Origin: Symbiodinium natans
Taxonomy: Eukaryota > Sar > Dinophyceae > Suessiales > Symbiodiniaceae
Assembly (NCBI GenBank): GCA_905221605.1
Contig: CAJNDS010002329.1
Span: 360,206-424,205 of the forward strand
DNA: 64,000 nucleotides
Reading direction: 5' to 3'
The translations under genes and the position numbers were made by a program. Shown piece by piece: positions 19,828 to 30,216 of this stretch. Numbering within the stretch: the first letter of the stretch is position 1; each line of letters starts with the position of its first letter. The notes beneath the pieces are model-generated. The model made no database searches. It was not told the origin of the DNA and saw only the letters and a program-made list of their open reading frames with translations.

Positions 19828-22800
19828 ATGCCATCGCGACCGTGCCCGCTCGTTGCACTTGCTCTGGTGGCGAGCCTGCTGTGTCGCGCACAGGCGACAA
19901 GCTCAGCCAAGTGAGTTTTGATGAGCCGTGGTGCCTTTGACATTCCTTTCCACTTAAGTGTGCTCCGAGTCTTAGGTGGCTACTGGCCGTTTCAATGGGT
20001 TGACAGGGTCAGCAGTAGTGGGCTCTGAGGCACAGTGGCCGCCGACCTTTCCACTGAGGAAACTTGGACAGCAGAATTGCGTGTGCACTTGGAGACGGCT
20101 TGTAACGGAGGAAGTACAAGTTGCACGGGAATCATCACCAAGGGAGCGATAGTGTCTTGCCCCACAGAATCCTGAACAGACTCCCGGACAAGATCTCCGC
20201 AGCGCCCATCCAATCCAGGGCAGATTTCGGCAGAGGTCTACCTCGAAGATTCCACCAGTAGCCCTGGAGTGTCCACCCGACAGAATCCCGCCAAGAATCT
20301 TGCGGAGTATCTACCGCAGATACCCCACGAATCTAGTGCACAGAGTATTCCTGGAGTCCCCAAATCACCGTTAAAACGGTTTAGGGGTGGGAGTGTCGGA
20401 AGAAAAGCCGGATACCGCTCTTTCGTTTTGATCCAGTTTGCAGAGCTCTGGGCCAGAGTTTGCCCATATGACGGTAATGTCCTTTATCATGGTTCCTGAC
20501 TACATCAAAGCTGTCACCACAGACACAGGAAGCCCAATCTAGCAGTGGAGCCAACAAGGCTCTGGCTCCTGGGGCAGAACGTTTGAAAAGCCAGTGCCAT
20601 GGAGCCACACAGCCATGGCAGGCCTACCCCTGCTAGTACCGATGAGGGAATTGTGAATGCAGTGCTAAACAGAATTGACCTTGCCATTGAACGAAGGGCT
20701 TGAAAAGGGGCCTTTTTGGATGTGGAGAGTGGAGAAAGTGGAGAAGGTCCAGGCGTTGGACAAAAGAAAGTCATCACGGCATTGGGATTGCTGGCAGTGA
20801 AGCTGTGGATGCCAGAGGAAACGGAGTGGCGAAAACCAGGGGGGGTCCCAGAGCGGCCACACTGCCAATCGAACTCCCTTCTTCGTTCTCTTGCCAGAGC
20901 CAGGAAAAGAGCTAGGCGTCTAGACATCCGGTGGTTTCCAGGTCGTGGGTAGAGCAATGCAAGTACTCTGCAGGTCTACTCCGGCTGACAGGGACAATGC
21001 CATTGCAAGGAATTATGCGAGTGATGAACCGTGTGTCATCTGTTTTCTTGAGGTCTCGGCTTCTCCTTGAACATACCTTTAAGCCAGAATTTGAGGGTAA
21101 GGCTCAGGCCGCACTGTGAATGGACATGTGTTTGGAGCGCTTTCCCGTTCCAGGGATAGAACCAAACAGGAAGCTAGGTACGCTCCGGTTGACAGGACAA
21201 ACGTCCTTACAGGAAAGAATAGGACCGATGGCTGATCCGAGTGTTGAGGTCTCTCTGACAAGACTAGGATTTGTACCGGTGTACTGAAGTTTCCCAGGCA
21301 CTTGTCAGGCAATGCTCTCTCGCATTCTAACTCGCGCTCGTCTTTATACTCAGGACGCAAGGCCGCTGGATTGTGGACGCCACTGGCAACCGAGTCAAGT
21401 TGGCGTGCGTGAACTGGGCCGGCGCGGAGGTGAAGGCTTGAGAAGCGGGAAGATGCGGGAAGCAAGAATAGAATCCGAACGAGGGCAAAGGGTTCTCGTG
21501 AGTTAAAGCGTGCGCCTGTGTCGCACGGCGACTGGGGTTCCGCAGAAATCGACGTGTTGGGCATCGTTCAGAAGTCGGCTTCGCGGATTCTATGAACACT
21601 TTTTGTACCCGGAGTGTCGTGCTGTGCCTTGGCGGCTGCAGGATGGCCTCGTCGGCGGCTTGCAGGCTCGAAATGTGAGCAGCGCCTTGGCGACGTTGAG
21701 ACATCGAGCCAGTCAAGACAAGCCACGGTGGCAGTGCAAGCATGTGCAAGCATGTGCAAGCTGTGACTGCAGCTGTGTGGGGTCACATGTCACTGCCAAA
21801 GGCATTGCAGCCACCTTCAAATCGATGGGCTTTAATTGTGTGCGTTTTCCTTGGTCTGTGTGGATGGTCAGAAACCCAGAACTCCGATTCAGAAGACTTT
21901 GTGCTCGAGCACACCTTGGACTGTGCTCGTGTCTGCTCGTTTTCGCATCTTGGCAGGTTCAGACCAATCCGCGAGTTCCAGATCACCTGCAAAAGTCCTT
22001 GCTCGGTGCGAACCCGCAGCTGATGGGACTGCGAGCTTTGGAGGTGCTGGATGCTGCCGCTCGCCATACCTACCTGCACCATCCTGCACCCAAACTCTGA
22101 ACGTGATTTTGAATGCTCACTTTTGCTCTATTGAGGTGATTGACGCCTGCGCAGGAAGCTTGAAAATCTTGATCCGCTGCTGGTTTGTCGAGTGCAAGAT
22201 CCGTTTGAAATAGAGTAGTTCATTGTGGCCGAGGCTTCCACACAACTCCTCGTGTTTCTGGACAACCATGTGTCCGACGGTGCAGCTGACCTGTGGCACA
22301 TGGTGGAATTTTTCTTGCAGGTTTTCTAGTTGTGCAGGCACCTGGTGTTGCAGCGACGTTGATGAGAACGGTCTGTGGTACAACAGTCGCTGGCCAACAA
22401 GTGACTGGCTGGAGGCCGCGCTCTGTTGGAGTGCAGAGCAACGGGATGTTGAACGCTGCACTGGCACTGCAAACTCAACTGCTCTGCTGATTCTTCAGGC
22501 GCATGTGAAGCTGGCCACCCGATACGTGAGGAGAGCTTTCTTCAGGGAGGCGAAAGCTATGTAAAATGCCGGATGCTGCCTTCGGTTCTGGAAGGCAGCC
22601 TTGGGTTGTGGGAACCGAGTTGCGGAATGAGGCAGCTGTGAGCAAGCATTCAAGTCAGCCAGCGTCACGACGTGCAAGTCGGTTCGAGTATGACCATTGT
22701 GACAGGTACGTGCCAGTGCACCCAGGGGAACACCGCACTGGGGTGGAGGGGGCCCTAACGTTGATGCCTGAGTGAACGAATCGCGGCATATCGCGGCAAA

Positions 22801-24175
22801 GTGTGTTCAAGATGAATGATTCCGAGTTGCATTTCCATCAATTAGCAATAATTAGCATCCAGGCATATTGAGTACGTTCACGTGTGCTACTACCGGGTAA
22901 CCCCGGCGCTCAAACGCAACATGCAAGGATTGGCATGCAGCCGCTACGAAGGCAAGTCACTCCGCTTCAGGAGCACCTTGCTTGTGTCGTGGCGAAAGAT
23001 GCCACGTGAAGGCCGGTAATGCTGTGCTGGCAGTGAACCCCTCGTTGCTGGTTGCCGTCGTGCGATTCTGAGTCCTCCTGCCTCGAGTCATCCAAACACC
23101 CAAGCAACCGTGACTAAGGGTGGACTCAACTACGGCAAGGACCTATCTGGCGTATACAGGCACATCCGGTGAAGCGTGAAAGAATCATTAAGTACAGCAT
23201 TAGTATCTTCGATGCAGCTGATGTGTCTAAGGTTGCCTGTGCAGCTCGACAAGCCCGACAAGCTTGCTGGATCCTCAAACAAGCAGCTTGCAACCTTGAT
23301 AGCCCAGAGCTGCACCAAGGTTTACACTGCCCACAGCTATTCTTGGTCATATCCCTGGCTGACCGATACATACCAGGCGATCTGTCGACAAGTCATGAGT
23401 GGTTGACATCTGGCTGACGTCTCGATGCCTCTAGGCCTTGCATGAGCAGCTGGGTAAAGATTGGGGCTTCATCGTCGAAGAGAACAAGTCCGGGGCTGAG
23501 AAGTGCACACAGGAAGAAGGTTAGCGATTGCGTTGCCCGTACATTGCCTTGGAGTGTTTGAGGCCATACACCGCCCCGATCTGGGTCAGCGAGTTCGGCA
23601 CCTTCAGCGACTGCCACAAGGCTTCAGACATCTTCAAAGAAGAGTTCTCAGATGTTGGCTCTCTTACTCTCTGACATTCTGCAGGACTCTTGCGCCAATT
23701 GGTGGCCGGACTTCTTGCGGTATTTGCAGCTGGCGCCCGGGGGGAGGGAAGGTTTTGATGGGTTAGCATTTGCTTGTGTGCTAGCGTTGTCTGCAAGATT
23801 CTCCGCATGTCTCCTTTCATCTGTCGTAGGGTGACTTGGACTGGGCCGTTTGGCATGGAGATGGTACCTGGAGCCGAGACGACCTGCACCCATTTCACGG
23901 CCCGACGAGTGCGCCACCCGCGGTGGTTTGCGGCTGTTGCGGGATTGACGTGTCTGAAGACGTCTGAACTCCCTCCTTCGCGCGCCTAGAAGGTTGAGCC
24001 TGAAGGGTTCTAGCGGATTCTAGCTCTTGGATCTTCCTGTGGGTGTGTGTTGCTTCTCCGAGTCTTTTTCGCTGTTCCAGATTATGGTGTTCTGGCCGCT
24101 GACTGGCAAACTCCGGCAGCAAGTGGCGAACTCCTGGCAGCGCTCCAAACAGTCCAGGCACTGCGCCATGGCTGA
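19828..24175 (+). CDS. Secreted GH5 glycoside hydrolase, about 13 exons
   Basis: Exon 1 (19828-19910) is a signal peptide, MPSRPCPLVALALVASLLCR, ending in phase 2 before GTGAGT. Exon 2 (21354-21429) supplies the missing base and continues GRWIVDATGNRVKLACVNW, the usual start of the GH5 barrel. Next come 21642-21674 (DGLVGGLQARN), about 21772-21880 (MGFNCVRFPWSVW), 21957-22055 (NPQLMGLRALEVLDA), 22136-22160, 22234-22279 (FLDNHVSD), 22338-22415 (TWCCSDVDENGLWYNSRW), 22499-22525, 22599-22637 (PWVVGTELRNEAA, with the acid/base Glu), 23232-23268, 23320-23383 (VYTAHSYSWS), 23435-23495, 23563-23655 (APIWVSEFGTFSD, nucleophile Glu), 23685-23735, 23830-23864 (GDLDWAVWHGDG) and 24081-24175 (YGVLAADWQTP to the TGA). 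Order and both catalytic residues match the plant/alga GH5 type. The stretch corresponding to about residues after LRNE is missing, so one or more exons remain unfound at 22640-23230. Substrate is probably a beta-glucan or beta-glycoside outside the cell (inference). Confidence 0.9.
20978..21256 (+). repeat. Diverged repeat pair in GH5 intron 1
   Basis: About 20978-21058 and about 21178-21256 share CTCCGG(C/T)TGACAGG, then AGGAA, then TTGAGGTCTC in order. The intron between exons 1 and 2 of GH5 is 1.4 kb, far longer than the others, and this duplication accounts for part of it. Confidence 0.5.
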
Positions 24176-24655
24176 CAGCGAGGGTGGGCTTCTCGGCTTC
24201 TGTGCCTGTAACAGTTCTGATTCTATGCCAGGCTGCATGGAGCGGCCCAGGCAGATCTTGCAGTCCTTAGCGAGAGCTTATGGAGACCATGTGGAGACCA
24301 TGTAGAGCCAAATGCAGGTGTGAGCTCCATGGCGACACAGTGCAATGCGCATTGCGCAGATTCCTGGGACTCAGGCAGAATTTCGGAGAATTCAAGATGC
24401 TCAGAATGCAGAGTGCAACTTTCTGGCCAAGAGATGACTCCAGCAGGTTGGAGCAATGGGCGAGAGAACGCTGCTGCCTGCGCACCATGTCTTCGCAACA
24501 GGCTGCGCTGGATGTGGGATGATGCGGGGGTTGAACATGGCGCCATGGCAATAGCAATGGAGTGCGCAGAGGCCTTGCCGAGGCAACCTGACAGTTCAGG
24601 TGGGAGGGCTTCTGTCGCTCGTGCTGTTGCCGTCGTGACCGCGAGACCCTCTCTC

Positions 24656-24657
24656 TC

Positions 24658-24688
<31 letters not shown>

Positions 24689-24695
24689 GTGCAAA
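24656..24695 (+). repeat. CT/GT microsatellite
   Basis: Short (CT)n is followed by a (GT)n run. Confidence 0.85.
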
Positions 24696-24894
24696 CCCTG
24701 TCTCTAAGGCAGTAGGAAGGCTTGGCTTGATCACGAAAGCTAGCCCCCGGAAGCTAGCGGAGTATCTTACCAACCGTCAAAGTTGAACAACAGGTGTGTT
24801 GAGGGGTCCCGGTGGCCCGGTCGTAATCGGGGCATGGGCTGGCCATGTTGCCTTGTCTGCCTGCTTAGTCTAAGCGCCCCCCGTATTCATAATG

Positions 24895-24989
24895 GCTCTC
24901 CAAGAGCGGCGCGGTTTCCCCGTGCGGGTGAGTTAAATGTTAATGTATCTCCAAGGGCAGCGTCGAGACCATGTATGGGTGAGTTAGCT
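24895..24989 (+). repeat. Two tandem copies of a 40-50 base unit
   Basis: Both copies read TCTCCAAG(A/G)GC(G/A)GCG, then a variable part, then GGGTGAGTTA. The copies start near 24895 and 24946. Confidence 0.55.
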
Positions 24990-25322
24990 GCTCACGATCC
25001 GAGCGAACGGCGAAAGATGTGTATTGACTTGGTTGCTGCTTTTCCTGTATTCGTGCCCCAGACCCTGGAGCCAATCCCAAACCCCAGGCCCGAAGCACGC
25101 AGCTCCTCAGCACACTGCACTAGCTTTCGTTCTGCCGTCCCCCCACAAGTGTTCCAGCAAGGGGACAGATCACGTACGTACCTGCCACTAGGCCGCTGTG
25201 CATGATCATCGTTGGTTGTACTGTATCTGGTATCTCCAAAAAATTGTGATCTTGAGTCAAAGAAGACCGAGATTGGCTTTGCAGCAAGTCGCATGTGTTG
25301 ACTCCGAGTCGAAGCTAAAGGA

Positions 25323-25348
25323 AGTGTGTGTGTGTGTGTGTGTGTGTT
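25323..25348 (+). repeat. GT microsatellite
   Basis: A run of about 13 GT units. Confidence 0.9.
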
Positions 25349-26126
25349 CTGTTTTGACCCTCCGCGGCCTGAAGCTTGAAGGAATGGTGCAACAATGGTT
25401 GGGCAAAGGTCAGCTGCAGCTGGACGTTCCAAGCTTAGACCGGGCCTGCATGCACTGTACTAGATGGTAGGAATTGCACGTCTGCGCGGCACTGCAGATA
25501 TCAGCACAGCCTGTCGCAGATGCACCGCGAGATTGTTGAAGGGCTTTGTTTTGTAGATTGTAAGAGCTGCCAGAGCCACACACGCATCCACTAGAGTCAC
25601 AAGAGTTTACATCATCACCCTACAGCTGGTGATGTGTGCGCCGTAAACCTTAAGATCCCATGCGCCAATACGTTTATATCATTTTGAATCTTTAGGTTGT
25701 TAGGCTGCGAAGTTTTGCTACCGGCAATGAAAGGGGGTGGCAAAAAAGGTTGCCCTAAACATCGATGACCGTTTTCTTTTGCCACTCCTCCCCCCCCTCC
25801 CCCCCCGGCCAGTTTTCCCAGCCTCCGAAGCCCTCACCCCACCCCCAGCTTCCGAGATTCCCTGTGCAATATCAGGGCCCTGACTCCTCCCTCCCCTTCC
25901 CCCCTTTCTCCCAGTAGCAGTTTCGGGAGGTACCGGTAAGCTTACATCTCTACAGTAAACTGCAATGCAACAACATACAACGTCTAGATAGAGAAACACA
26001 GAATCTCAAGCACCTGGAATTCCTGAAAGAAAGCTCCTGCTATCTGCTCACAGTATCCCCGGTTGCGGTGTCCGTCCATCCAAGTAGTTTCGTGTATTTA
26101 AGATATGATGTGTGCGAGTATTCTAC

Positions 26127-26145
26127 GTGTGTGTGTGTGTGTGTG
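26127..26145 (+). repeat. GT microsatellite
   Basis: A run of about 9 GT units. Confidence 0.85.
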
Positions 26146-28046
26146 CATGTTCATATGAGAGAAGCCCTAAACTGTTCGGCTTTCCGCCGATAAATCATGA
26201 AACGATTTTATCGGGTTCTTCATCAGAAAATTCAGGCGACAAGCATATTTGGGCCAAACCTGTCCAAGGCATAGGGGGAACACTGAGGTTTTGGAGCAAA
26301 AGTCTCTCTAGACCCTGGCTTGCCAAGGATTTTGTCGAGATATGTAGCTATGTGATAGATCTTCGGAACATTACATGTCCATCTGGCGACACATTTATTG
26401 CTAGGGAGCGTGCCTGTTGCCAGGGAAACATCCCTTCAGTAAAGTTTTCATGTCCCCAACCCTGTGCTTAAGCAAATTCCACCAGCCAAAAAGCTACAGT
26501 TGATGGCTCTTTTCTTAGACTTGTGAGTAAGTTTTCCGATGGCACCTTGGGCGAAGGGAAAGCGAAACAAAGTAGCTCTCAATTAGCCATGAAAAGGCAC
26601 TTCTCTTCGAAGACGTGCACTTCAGCATACCCTTCTCTTGTAAAGGAGGTTTCAGGAGGCAACATCAGAAAAAGTTGGGAAAACATAGTGCGTAAAACAT
26701 GGGCCAATGACATCGCTTGCCAAGCTCTGGTGAGGTGCTGCCGGGCTGGGCTCCTGAATCCGAAGACATGCGAGGAGTCTCGCTGTCAAAGTGTTGCCTT
26801 CTCGCTTCACTCTGCCCCGCGTTGTTCCTTCCGTGCACACACAGTACACAGTATCACTGTATGTTGAACGAAGTCGCAGCCCATTTTACATTCAAAAAAG
26901 GTCGGTTCACCCTGGCCGGCTGTTGTGTGGGAGAAACCAAACTTCTCTAGCCCTTTCACGTGCCAGGTCGATATTCCGACGATTACAATCCATCCTGGTG
27001 ACTTGCTCTGCAGCCTGCAATTGGAACCTATTGCAACCCTGAGAACTTTCTGACCTTCTGGTTTAGCATCTCGAGGCCTTCGGGCGTTGTGAACACCAGC
27101 GCCTGTGCCCATCTTACAGGGGTTTCTTCCGTTTCTTCATGTTTCTTCCTTCGCACAAATGTCCGAGAAAGTCCACGAACACCCTGACATCCTAGAGGCC
27201 CCCAGCGCTCCTCCAGCGTCCCCCAGCGCCCTCCCGCTTGAGGCTTGAATTGCTTACAGGATAAGCATTGCCGCGGATTCAAAAGCCGGTCAAGCTGGTG
27301 CGGAAGCCCTTGGGCAGCAGCGCACTGTCAGCCCGGCCCTTGGAGATTTGGGTGATCTTGGGTGCCATTCCAACACTATTCCAACATGATGCGCATGCTA
27401 GCTGCTGCTGCTGTCAGCTGCTGTCAGCTGCTGATAGCTGTTAGTACTTTCAGCCACAGCACTGTAAGTTCGAATCTTTCGTCCTGAGGCTGACATGCTG
27501 TACAGCGGGCTTCCTCTCCCCATCGAAGGAGTCAGCTGCCCTTTTCCTGCAGTAGTCAGTAGAAGTAGAAGTCATGCTGAGAGCCGCCGGGCTTGGCAAC
27601 CGAGGACTTAGGCAAAAGTCGTCAGTGGGACCTTGTGGGAACGAACGTGAAACTAACAGAGGTGTGTTCCAGCCCGGTTTCCCTTTGAATGCACTGAATG
27701 CTTTGCAAAATGCTCCCTTGGTCTACAAATGGCCCCAGAGCTCTGAAGCTGTTACAGACTTGGGTGCACCGAACAGCCTGCACGCGAACGATTTCGTGCA
27801 TGCGAAAATGGAAACCGGTTGACTTTTCTGAAACAAGGTCAGGTTCAGAATCCCGACTCTGTGCATCTTTCCGCAGCAGACCAGATCGAAGTGGGTGTTT
27901 GAAATCGGTGCATGTGCTGCGCCACAACCATGGACTTGTAAGCACAATGCTGGCTAATAACAATCAAACAAAAGGCCAGCCCAGGTCGAGCTTTCCGGCA
28001 GTTTGTTTGCATTATTCATCACGATTGCCGACCTGCTCTTTATCCC

Positions 28047-29789
28047 ATGTTGTCAGCTGAAAGAGCAATGCTGCTGGAGATCGTTTGGTTATGCTTGGCT
28101 TGGTCATCGGATGCCTTTGTCCCTACACAGGTTTCCCTGGCAGCTGGAAGCCACGCAGATAGCACAATCAGCATCACATGGCTAACAGATGATGATAGAG
28201 ATGATCCAACCTCCTGTGCCGAAGTTGCAGTGGTCCATGTGCGAGGCCCCATTGCTGACCAGTCCGAGCACGCGAGAATGGCTCCAGGATTACATGTTGT
28301 TGGGACATGCTCGCGCTATTCGTTGGGCTCAGCTCCTGAACTTTTTGGAAACTACACGTCTGGGCGAATACACACTGTCCAAGTCAATGGGCTGGTCGCA
28401 GGCAGTACGTATGCTTACACGTTGTTTGGTGACAGCCCTTCCACCACACGCCACTTCAAGACACTGCCTGCTTCAGAGGAGCCCGAACCCCGCAAGGCTG
28501 ATCCACGATTTCCTTTCGTTCTTGGCGTAATCGGCGACCTTGGCCAGACTGCTGACTCCCAAGAGACAGTTCGACACCTGGATGCGGACCCGAGTCTGCA
28601 GATTCTACTCCACGCTGGTGACATGGCATATGCTGACACGGAGTCCAAACGGTGGGATTCGTACGGTCTCAAGGTCGAGCCCCTCTCATCACGGTTGCAG
28701 TGGATGGTATGTCCGGGGAATCACGAGATTGAAAGCGATTATTACACAGGGGAGAGCTTCAAGGCATATGAGGCGCGGTTTGCAATGCCTTCAGTGCAGC
28801 CCGTGGAGTCATTGCCGTCTACGAAGCAAATCGGGTGCAAGCACCCCTTTCCTGCAAAGCCCCATAAAGGACCCGATTGCACGCCCTCTGTCTTCTCTGG
28901 TGGTTATGACTGGGGCAACTCGTTCTATGCCTTCGATGCGGGTCCGGCCAGAGTTATTTCATTGAACAGCTATGCCAACACGGGGCCGCAGTCAGCGCAA
29001 CTCAACTGGCTCAGAGAGGAGCTGGAAGCGCTGGCTCGAAGGAGGTCCTCAACACCATGGCTGATTGTGATGATGCACTGCCCTTTTTACAGTTCCAACG
29101 CAGCCCATCACGAGGAGAGACAGACGACCTTGATGAGGGACATCCATGGTTTTGAGGACTTGTTGCAGAAGCATGCAGCCGCGGTCGTGATCAGTGGCCA
29201 CGTGCATGCCTATGAGAGGACCCACCCTGTGTACAGAAATGTCACTAAGCCAGGGGCCCCCACTTACATTGTGGTGGGGGATGGGGGCAACAGAGAGGGG
29301 CATGCAAAAGACTACTTGCCACAACCCAGCTGGTCTGCGTTTCGCAATGGGTTGACCTTTGGCCACGGGCGCCTAGTAATTGCCAACAAAACTCACATGC
29401 AGTGGGAATGGTGGACGAACGATGACACGCTGCCACCAGCAATGAACAAAGAACGTGCAGCAAGACGTGCAGCGGACCTGGAGCTGTCGGGTTCAATCTT
29501 CGACGTCGACTCTCCTTGGCGCTCGCCCCTGCCACAGCGAAGCGCGGTTGACAGCGTCTGGATCCGTAACCCGTATCGTGATCCGCCTCCTCGAAGCAGA
29601 TTCGCGAACGCAAGCCTTTGGGCACTGGGACTGGTTTCGGTGTCATCAGCAGTATTGGCTTTCCTTGTTATTGCTGTGCAGCGATGTCGCCGCAGGAGGC
29701 TCGCCGCCCAACCTGTACAAAGTTCACAAAGTATCAACAGTGCCGAGATGCAGAGCACAAGCTCAAGCAGAACGCTGTTAGATTCATGA
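28047..29789 (+). CDS. Purple acid phosphatase, C-terminal membrane anchor, single exon
   Basis: A single frame of 580 residues has all five metal-binding blocks of purple acid phosphatases: GDLG (D164), GDMAYAD (D192, Y195), GNHE (N225, H226), VMMH (H344) and GHVHAYERT (H385, H387). An N-terminal fibronectin-like region (about 25-140, ending in HFKTL) and a hydrophobic start (LLEIVWLCLAWS, a signal peptide) precede it. Residues about 522-545 (ASLWALGLVSVSSAVLAFLV) are a membrane helix followed by RCRRRR and a short Ser-rich tail, so the enzyme should sit on the cell surface or in a compartment lumen with its catalytic domain outside. The Tyr ligand that gives the purple colour is present. 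It likely releases phosphate from organic esters; a role in phosphate scavenging is an inference. ATG 28047 is used; ATG 28068 is an alternative. The lack of introns fits a retroposed gene. Confidence 0.95.
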   Translation: MLSAERAMLLEIVWLCLAWSSDAFVPTQVSLAAGSHADSTISITWLTDDDRDDPTSCAEVAVVHVRGPIADQSEHARMAPGLHVVGTCSRYSLGSAPELFGNYTSGRIHTVQVNGLVAGSTYAYTLFGDSPSTTRHFKTLPASEEPEPRKADPRFPFVLGVIGDLGQTADSQETVRHLDADPSLQILLHAGDMAYADTESKRWDSYGLKVEPLSSRLQWMVCPGNHEIESDYYTGESFKAYEARFAMPSVQPVESLPSTKQIGCKHPFPAKPHKGPDCTPSVFSGGYDWGNSFYAFDAGPARVISLNSYANTGPQSAQLNWLREELEALARRRSSTPWLIVMMHCPFYSSNAAHHEERQTTLMRDIHGFEDLLQKHAAAVVISGHVHAYERTHPVYRNVTKPGAPTYIVVGDGGNREGHAKDYLPQPSWSAFRNGLTFGHGRLVIANKTHMQWEWWTNDDTLPPAMNKERAARRAADLELSGSIFDVDSPWRSPLPQRSAVDSVWIRNPYRDPPPRSRFANASLWALGLVSVSSAVLAFLVIAVQRCRRRRLAAQPVQSSQSINSAEMQSTSSSRTLLDS

Positions 29790-30216
29790 CGGCAGCCTGG
29801 CCAAAAGCTTTCAGTAGTTTTCAGTAGGAGGGATAGGCTATTGCACAGCAGTTTCGCAGGTACTCGCAAGAATAGGCAGAAGCCTAACAGAAAATGCAAT
29901 GATTGGTCTGCGCCTTTCGCATCCGCAGCCGACCTGAAAGTGCTGCATGCGTGTCATGGTACCAGTGACTCACAGGGAGTCATCCTTCTGCAATTCAGCT
30001 CCTTGCGTGTGTTCCCGTAGGATGAAGACTGCTGGCAAGCAGCCAGTGCCACATGATATATTCCGATAGAGAAGGTTAGAGATGCTGTTTGCATCGCTGT
30101 GATGGCCATGGCTGCCATGGCAAGTGGAGTGCCCGCTCCACTTCTCGGCATGGTGACTTACTTAGCTTCAGAAGTGAGCACGATTGAGCTTTGCAGAAGT
30201 TGATGCTAGCCTGAGG
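29790..30216. other. Intergenic spacer between two + strand genes
   Basis: This 0.4 kb separates the phosphatase stop from the next start. I see no spliced-leader relic, TATA-like box or terminator that I can defend. It contains two copies of GCCATGG. Confidence 0.5.

Larger units (their letters stand above)
24176..28046. other. Spacer with microsatellites, no recognised gene
   Basis: The stretch holds GT microsatellites at about 24656-24695, 25323-25348 and 26127-26145, a C-rich tract at about 25785-25805, and CTG/CAGCTG-rich short repeats at 27396-27440. I find no domain on either strand. A GTTCGAATC at 27466 resembles a tRNA T-loop but no tRNA fold surrounds it. Confidence 0.5.

Noticed and set aside
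22675-22700. Second tRNA-like T-loop (GGTTCGAGT)
   Set aside because: The stem does not pair and it lies inside the GH5 gene.
27440-27500. Possible tRNA (GTTCGAATC T-loop)
   Set aside because: The T-stem has a mismatch and no acceptor stem, D-arm or anticodon arm can be formed around it.
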